A DNA stretch of 64,000 nt, taken from positions 47,347,192-47,411,191 of the forward strand of contig NC_068566.1 of the NCBI RefSeq assembly GCF_025698545.1. Reading direction: 5' to 3'. Origin of the DNA: Gossypium raimondii. Its lineage: Eukaryota; Streptophyta; Magnoliopsida; Malvales; Malvaceae. The notes below the pieces were generated by a model. That model was not told the DNA's origin. It saw nothing but the letters and a program-made list of their open reading frames with translations, and searched no databases. This document shows, piece by piece, positions 58,289 to 64,000 of this stretch (positions are counted from its first letter, which is position 1; every line of letters begins with the position of its first letter). The position numbers were made by a program, and so were the translations under genes.

Positions 58289-59150
58289 TTCTAAATATGA
58301 CAAGTTTTTTTTGTCGTGGTGGTGAAAGAAGTGAGCACTTCCTCAAGCACATTACAACAACTTCAAATATTTCAACCAACTTGTATTTTATTCTCATAGA
58401 TTAGGTGAAATAATTGGAAAAAAAGTGACTCTAAAGATTATTTTTGGTAAGTTTTTACGGATTGAACTTCCAAATTATATTGCTTCAGTATGTCGACCAT
58501 ATCTTGAGCTAAAGAACTCCGATTTCAGCCCATAATATACCATTTCGAAGGGACGATTTAGAATTAAAACATCAAGAAGGTGCCCAATAGTGTCCTAGAA
58601 ATTTGCAATGCAAATCTACCAAAAACCTAGAAAAACTCATTTAATTTATTAAAGGCACTTTTGTTTTTTTCTCTCTTTCTCAAATTTTTCCTATAAATAC
58701 ATAGTTTTAGGTTTAAAATTAAAGATAGTCACATAGAACCACCTTAGTATTATTTCATTTTTGTGTTTTATTTTCTCTAAGTTGCTAAACTATTTTTCTA
58801 GTCAAAGAAATTTTGATGTTTTGATTCTAAAATTTTGTGAGATCTAATTTATACTTCATCTTTTCTTTTCTTTGGTATTTGGATATCTTTCATTTTATTT
58901 TCAAATATTCAAGTTTGTTGAATATAGAGTCCGTCTTTGGTTGCTTGCAATATTTGACTTGTTAATTAGAATTTAATTGTTTAACTGGTTCTAATATTTG
59001 TGATGAATGACATGGTTGTGTATGTTGAAGTATGCAATTCATTATTATATGCATATGTAATATGGTCTTAGTGAACCTTTGTATGTTTATTGGCTAGAAT
59101 TGGGTCTCTTCCATTCTTAAAGCTATTGGTAAATTGAATCCTAAGCATTC
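58289..59150. other. Repeat-like spacer
   Basis: Mixed sequence, probably from another retroelement (a block near 58480-58620 has LTR-like composition with a TATAAATAC near 58690). No gene and no defined ends. It ends CATTC, the possible left target site of the next element. Confidence 0.35.
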
Positions 59151-59691
59151 TATTAGCAACAATCTTTGACTTTTCAAAGATGGATGGTGTCAGACAATTG
59201 CCACCGAAAAATCTAAGCATTTAAGGCACCGAAATTTGGTTTGAAATTTGGTATAGAATAATTGCAATTTTGGTCCCTAATTGTATAGGGACTTTGCAAG
59301 TTGATCCTTGAGCTTCAACTATAAATAGGCCTAGCTATTTCTCATTTTCACCATTCCACAAATGCCATTCTCTACTTAAGGCATTATTCTCTCTCCTTAT
59401 TTGTAAAATTTCACTTGTATTTTGGAGTGAAATATATTTGGTAGTGCCCGAGGACGTAGGCAAAATTTGCTGAACCTCGTTAAAATTCTAGTGTTCTTTA
59501 TTGTTTATTCGCATATTTTATGTGTGATTGTAGTGATTTATTGTGCTATTAAATTACGATAGAGGGATATTCTGGCTAGGAAAGACCTGGTACTTAAGCG
59601 ATCTTCGTGATCACCTCTCTTTCCTAGGAATTGAACTTAGTGTGATTTTTTAGTACAATAATTTTACTCTTTTACACGCTTCCGCGCAACA
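59151..59691 (+). repeat. 5' LTR of the right-hand copia element
   Basis: Contains a TATA-like CTATAAATAGGCC near 59320. Ends GCGCAACA two bases before the PBS. Confidence 0.85.
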
Positions 59692-59693
59692 AT

Positions 59694-59705
59694 TGGTATC
59701 AGAGC
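59694..59705 (+). other. Primer-binding site, tRNA-iMet type
   Basis: TGGTATCAGAGC, the standard copia PBS, lies two bases after the LTR end. Confidence 0.9.
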
Positions 59706-59828
59706 TAGATTCGTACTTGTAGAATACGACCGTTTACGATACTATACGTATACGGTATTGTTTATCCACGGCACTATTCACGTAAACGGTACTGTTCATG
59801 TATGCAGTAGTTGGGATTGAGGAGAAAA

Positions 59829-62800
59829 ATGGCAGAGGCATCGTCATCAACAAAGACTACCGTGACCAATGCAAAATTTGAAGTAGAGAAATTTGATGGT
59901 ACCAGTAATTTTGGTATCTGGCAATGTGAGATCCTGGATGTCTTATGTCAGCAATAGTTGGATATAGCTCTTGAAGAAAAACCTGACAAGATGGATGACA
60001 AGGAGTGGGCCAAGATCAATAGACAAGCGTGTGGTACAATCCGCCTATGTTTGGCTAAAGAGCAGAAGTACTCTATCATGAGGGAGACATCAGCGAAGAA
60101 GTTGTGGGATACACTGGAAGAAAAGTTTCTAATGAAAAGTCTTAAAAATAGGCTTTATATGAAAAAGAAACTTTTTCGATTCACGTATACACCCGGTATG
60201 TCGATGAATGACCATGTGAACTCATTCAATAAAATTTTTGCAGACTTGCTAAATTTGGATGAGAAATTTGAAGATGAAGATAAGGCATTATTGTTGTTGA
60301 ATTCTCTTCCCGATGAATATGATCATCTTACCACCACATTGCTTCATGGGAATGATACGATCACACTTGATGCAGTCTGCAGCGCGTTGTATAGATCTAA
60401 GACTCGAAAGAAAGATAAAAGAGATCACAGAGATACAACTGCAGAAGTCTTAGCAGTAAGAGGTCGTTCACACAGCAACAAACCTGGTAGAAGGGGCAAG
60501 TCCAAAGGGAGACCCGCCAAAGATGAATGTGCTTTTTGTCGTGAGAAAGGGCACTGGAAAAAGAATTGTCCTAAGTTACAAAAGGGCAAGGCTATTTTTG
60601 ATGCATGTATAGCGGAGCATGATGAGGAGTCATGCGGATGAGTGGATCTTGGATTTGGGATGTACTTACCATATGTGTCCTAATAAGGATTGGTTTTCTA
60701 ATCTTGAAGAACTAGAAGGTGGAGTTGTTTTTATGGGCAATGACAATACTTATAAGACAATGGGAGTAGGTACAATCAAATTGAAGAATCATGACGGCTC
60801 AATCCAAGTCTTGACAGATGTTCGCTATGTACCTAGCTTGAAGAAAAATCACATCTCATTAGGGGCCTTAGAATCTAAAGGGCTCACAGTCACTTTGAGA
60901 GATGGATTACTAAAGGTAGTAGCTGGGGTATTGACGGTGATGAAAGGCACTAGAAGAAATAACTTGTACTATTTAAATGGAAGTACAGTTATTGGATCAA
61001 CATCAACAGCTTCTGCGAAAGATGCATATTCAGAGGCTACCAGGTTATGGCATAGGCGATTGGACATGCTGGTGAAAAAGCTTTGCAGACTTTGGCGAAG
61101 CAAGGCTTGTTGAAAGGTGAAAATTCTTGCAAATTGGAATTCTGTGAACATTGTGTTCTGGGCAAGCAGACGAGGGTAAAATTTGGTTCAGCAATCCACA
61201 GTACGGAAGGAATTCTAGACTACGTTCACAGTGATGTGTGGGGACCTACCAAAGTGGCTTCTTTGGAAGGTATGCACTATTTTATTACTTTTGTTGATGA
61301 TTATTCAAAAAAAGTATGGGTGTATCTAATGAAAAGAAAAAGTGAAGTTTTGGATGCATTTCTAAAGTGGAAAAAGATGGTGGAGACTCAGACTGGTCGA
61401 AAGGTCAAACGACTTCAATTAGATAATGATACTGAGTACAAAAATGACCCATTTCTTCAAGTATGTCAAGATGAGGGCATTGTGCGACACTTCACTGTTC
61501 GGGATACACCACAGCAGAATGGGGTGACAGAACGTATGAATCAGACTATACTGGAGAAAGTTCGATGTATGTTGTCCAATGCTGGATTGGGCAAGGAATT
61601 TTGGGCTGAGGCAGTTACATATGCGTGCCATCTAATTAACCGGTTGCCATCAGCTACAATAAATGGAAAAACTCCTATGGAGATGTGGACTGTAAACTCA
61701 CATCGATTATGATTCTTTACATGTTTTTGGTTCCACTGCATATTATCATGTAAAAGAATCTAAGTTAGACCCAAGAGTAAAGAAAGCATTATTCATGGGT
61801 ATAACTGGTGGAGTAAAAGGATACTGTCTCTAGTGTCCCGATACAAGGAAGATTGTTTTCAGTAGAGATGTGACTTTTGATGAATCAACCATGATGAAGA
61901 ACAAGGATTCACAAAAGGATGACAAAACCAGTGGCACTTTGCAGCAGGTGGAGCTTGAAAAGGTTAATGATGATCCAGCTAATATTGAAGAAACAAATGA
62001 TAAAGAAGTTTCGACCCAAGAACTTCAACAACAACAAGATTCAATTGCATATAGGAGGCCAAGAAGAGAGATTCGTAAGCCTGCTCGCTTTGATGAAATA
62101 GTGGCCTATGCACTTCCAATTGTAGATGATGATGTTCCTTCTACTTACACAGAAGTAATAAGTAACCCTGATGGTGTAAAGTGGAAGCAAGCTATGAATG
62201 AAGAAATGCAATCTCTTCATAAAAATAGGACTTGGGAGTTGGTGACACTGCCCAAGGGAAAGAAGGCAATTGGAGGCAAATGGGTACATGCAAAGAAGGA
62301 AGGATTTCCTGGTAAAAATGAGATTCGATACAAGGCTAGATTGGTAACAAAGGGTTACGCTCAAAAAGAAGGAATAGACTACAATGAAGTGTTTTCTCCA
62401 GTTGTGAAGCATTCGTCTATTCGGATTTTGCTAGCCTTGGTTGCGCAATATGACCTTAAACTAGTTCAGCTTGATGTGAAGACGACCTTTTTACAAGGTG
62501 ATTTAGAGGAGGAAATCTATATGACTCAGCCTGATGGATTCAAGGTTGCTGATAAAGAAAATCGGGTTTGCAAATTGACGAAGTCGCTTTATGGATTGAA
62601 ACAATCTCCGAGGCAGTGGTACAAGCGATTTGATCAGTTCATGAAAGGGCAAAGGTACACAAGAAGTAAATTTGATCATTGCGTATATTTTCAAAAGCTG
62701 CAAGTAGGAACTTTCATATACTTGCTCTTATATGTTGATGATATGCTGATAGCATCTAAGAGCAAAGTTGAGATTGAGAGATTGAAGACTCAACTCAATC

Positions 62801-63702
62801 TTGAATTTGAGATGAAAGATCTAGGTGAAGCTAAGAAGATTCTTGGCATAGAAATATGTAGAGATAGAGCTCAAGGTAGAGTTAGTTTGTCTCAGAAGCA
62901 GTATTTGAAGAAAGTACTACAACAATTTGGCATGAACGAGCAGGCAAAACCTGTAAGCACCCCGTTGGCTTCTCATTACAAGCTTTCTGCACAACTATCT
63001 CCTTCGATGAATACGGAACGAGAATACATGTTACAAGTTCCGTATTCTAATGCAGTGGGTAGCTTGATGTATGCAATGGTGTGTACAAGACCCGGATTTC
63101 ACAGCGATTAGTATAGTGAGCGGTATATGCATAATCTTGGAAAAGGACATTGGCAAGCTGTGAAATGGATTCTACGGTATATTCTGAAGACCGTGGATGT
63201 TGGATTACTGTTCAAGCAGGATACTACACTTGGTAAAGGTGTTATTGGGTACGTTGATTCTGACTATGCCGGTGATTTGGACAAACGAAGATCAACCACC
63301 GGTTATGTGTTTACACTTGTGGAGGACCAATAAGTTGGAAGTCTACACTACATCTCTGATTGCGTTGTCAACCACGAAGCGAATACATGGTCATGTATGA
63401 GAGGTCAGAAGGAAGCTATTTGGTTACAAGGTATGGTTAAAACATTGGGATTGGTTCAGGAGCATATTGACGTGTATTGTGATAGTCAAAGTGCTATTCA
63501 TTTAGCAAAGAATCAAGTCTATCATGCACGTACAAAGCATATCGACGTACGATTCCATTTTGTGCGGGAAATTATTGATGAGGGAAAAATTCGTCTTCAG
63601 AAGATCAAGACTACAGATAATCCCGCAGATATGATGACCAAGGTGGTAACAACAATCAAGTTCGAACATTGTTTGAACTTGATCAATATCTTGCAAGTTT
63701 AA
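59829..63702 (+). pseudogene. Copia gag-pol polyprotein, several lesions
   Basis: Starts at ATG 59829. Gag: FEVEKFDGTSNFGIW, TAG at 59955-59957, then RLCLAKEQKYSIM and the CCHC knuckle CAFCREKGHWKKNC (60530-60570). Protease: WILDLGCTYHMCP near 60645; Asp is kept but the usual Ser/Thr of D-S/T-G is Leu. Integrase: frameshift near 61066, then CEHCVLGKQTR, HSDVWGP, LDNDTEYK and QQNGVTERMN (61143-61540); the DNGTEY block reads DNDTEY. Frameshift near 61700 and TAG near 61831. RT: a long open piece 61870-63111 with WVHAKKEGF, QLDVKTTFLQGDLEEEIYM, SLYGLKQSPRQWYKRF and LLYVDDMLIAS, seemingly intact. RNase H: broken near 63110 and 63335, then CDSQSAIHLAKNQVYHARTKHIDVRFHFVREI and NPADMMTK. The order gag, PR, IN, RT, RH is copia. 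No working polyprotein is possible. Confidence 0.9.
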
Positions 63703-63795
63703 CAGTTGAAGAATGCACTATCAAGTATTGTTGTCAAAGGCAGAAAGAATTGTGTGAAGATAAGATTATCCTAATCAAATCTTCAAGGTGGAGAT

Positions 63796-64000
63796 TATTA
63801 GCAACAATCTTTGACTTTTCAAAGATGGATGGTGTCAGACAATTGGCACTGGAAAATCTAAGCATTTAAGGCACCGAAATTTGGTTTGAAATTTGGCATA
63901 GAATAATTGCAATTTTGGTCCCTAATTGTATAGGGACTTTGCAAGTTGATCCTTGAGCTTCAACTATAAATAGGCCTAGCTATTTCTCATTTTCACCATC
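63796..64000 (+). repeat. 3' LTR of the right-hand copia element, partial
   Basis: Matches 59151-59355 with differences near GCCACCGAA/GGCACTGGA, at GGTATAG/GGCATAG and at the last bases. The rest of the LTR and the right target duplication lie beyond the window. Confidence 0.9.

Larger units (their letters stand above)
59151..64000 (+). mobile_element. Ty1/copia element, 3' end cut by the window
   Basis: The 5' LTR is 59151-59691 (541 bases, TATTAGCAAC...CGCGCAACA). The PBS TGGTATCAGAGC (tRNA-iMet) is at 59694-59705. Gag-pol spans 59829-63702, with a purine-rich tract (AAGGTGGAGAT) just before the 3' LTR, which starts at 63796 with the same TATTAGCAAC and runs off the window. Over the about 205 shared bases the LTRs differ at about five positions. 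The LTR starts TA rather than TG in both copies. Confidence 0.9.

Overview
The window is plant nuclear DNA. It is AT-rich, with intron-containing genes spaced 2 to 15 kb apart and the gaps filled by LTR retrotransposons and miniature inverted-repeat elements (MITEs). Every recognisable gene is plant-specific or has a plant-type form: a plastid ribosomal protein with a transit peptide, VAP27, a GATA factor of the GATA26/27 type, CSN8 and a classical arabinogalactan protein. The MITE and LTR end sequences look like families I associate with cotton (Gossypium, Malvaceae). That assignment is from memory and was not tested by a search.

Genes, left to right: (1) 7824-10253 (+), a six-exon gene for a conserved plant protein of unknown function, with an in-frame TGA in exon 1. 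(2) 12387-12818 (-), a single-exon arabinogalactan protein. (3) 18514-20908 (+), plastid ribosomal protein bL19c in five exons, with a large direct-repeat array in intron 2. (4) 28711-30938 (+), VAP27 in seven exons. (5) 46823-50535 (+), a GATA26/27-like factor in eight exons. (6) 52894-55031 (+), COP9 signalosome subunit CSN8 in five exons, one intron of which is GC-AG. They share no pathway and look like independent genes. All exon borders were placed by hand from splice sites and reading phase.

Repeats: 130-5775 is a composite of two partial copies of a plant-mobile-domain (PMD) element; in the second copy the centre is occupied by an ankyrin/PGG gene fragment and a truncated Ty1/copia element. 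21549-26777 (-) is a complete-length Ty3/gypsy chromovirus (Reina-like) with 397-bp LTRs differing at two positions, GTAGC target duplications and a disabled gag-pol. 35047-38408 is a 3.36-kb solo LTR bounded by GAATT. 39116-42916 (+) is a Ty1/copia deletion derivative bounded by AGTAT. 56340-58288 is a heap of copia and gypsy fragments. 59151 to the window end (+) is a Ty1/copia element with a decayed gag-pol and a 3' LTR that runs off the window. A Tourist-like MITE family has four copies, a second TIR family has three copies, and several palindromic MITEs occur singly.

I found no tRNA, rRNA or CRISPR, and nothing that looks like a new multi-gene system. The points most worth a second look are the TGA in gene 1, the GC-AG intron in CSN8, the intronic repeat arrays, the composite PMD element, and the mismatch between young LTRs and a dead polyprotein in the chromovirus.
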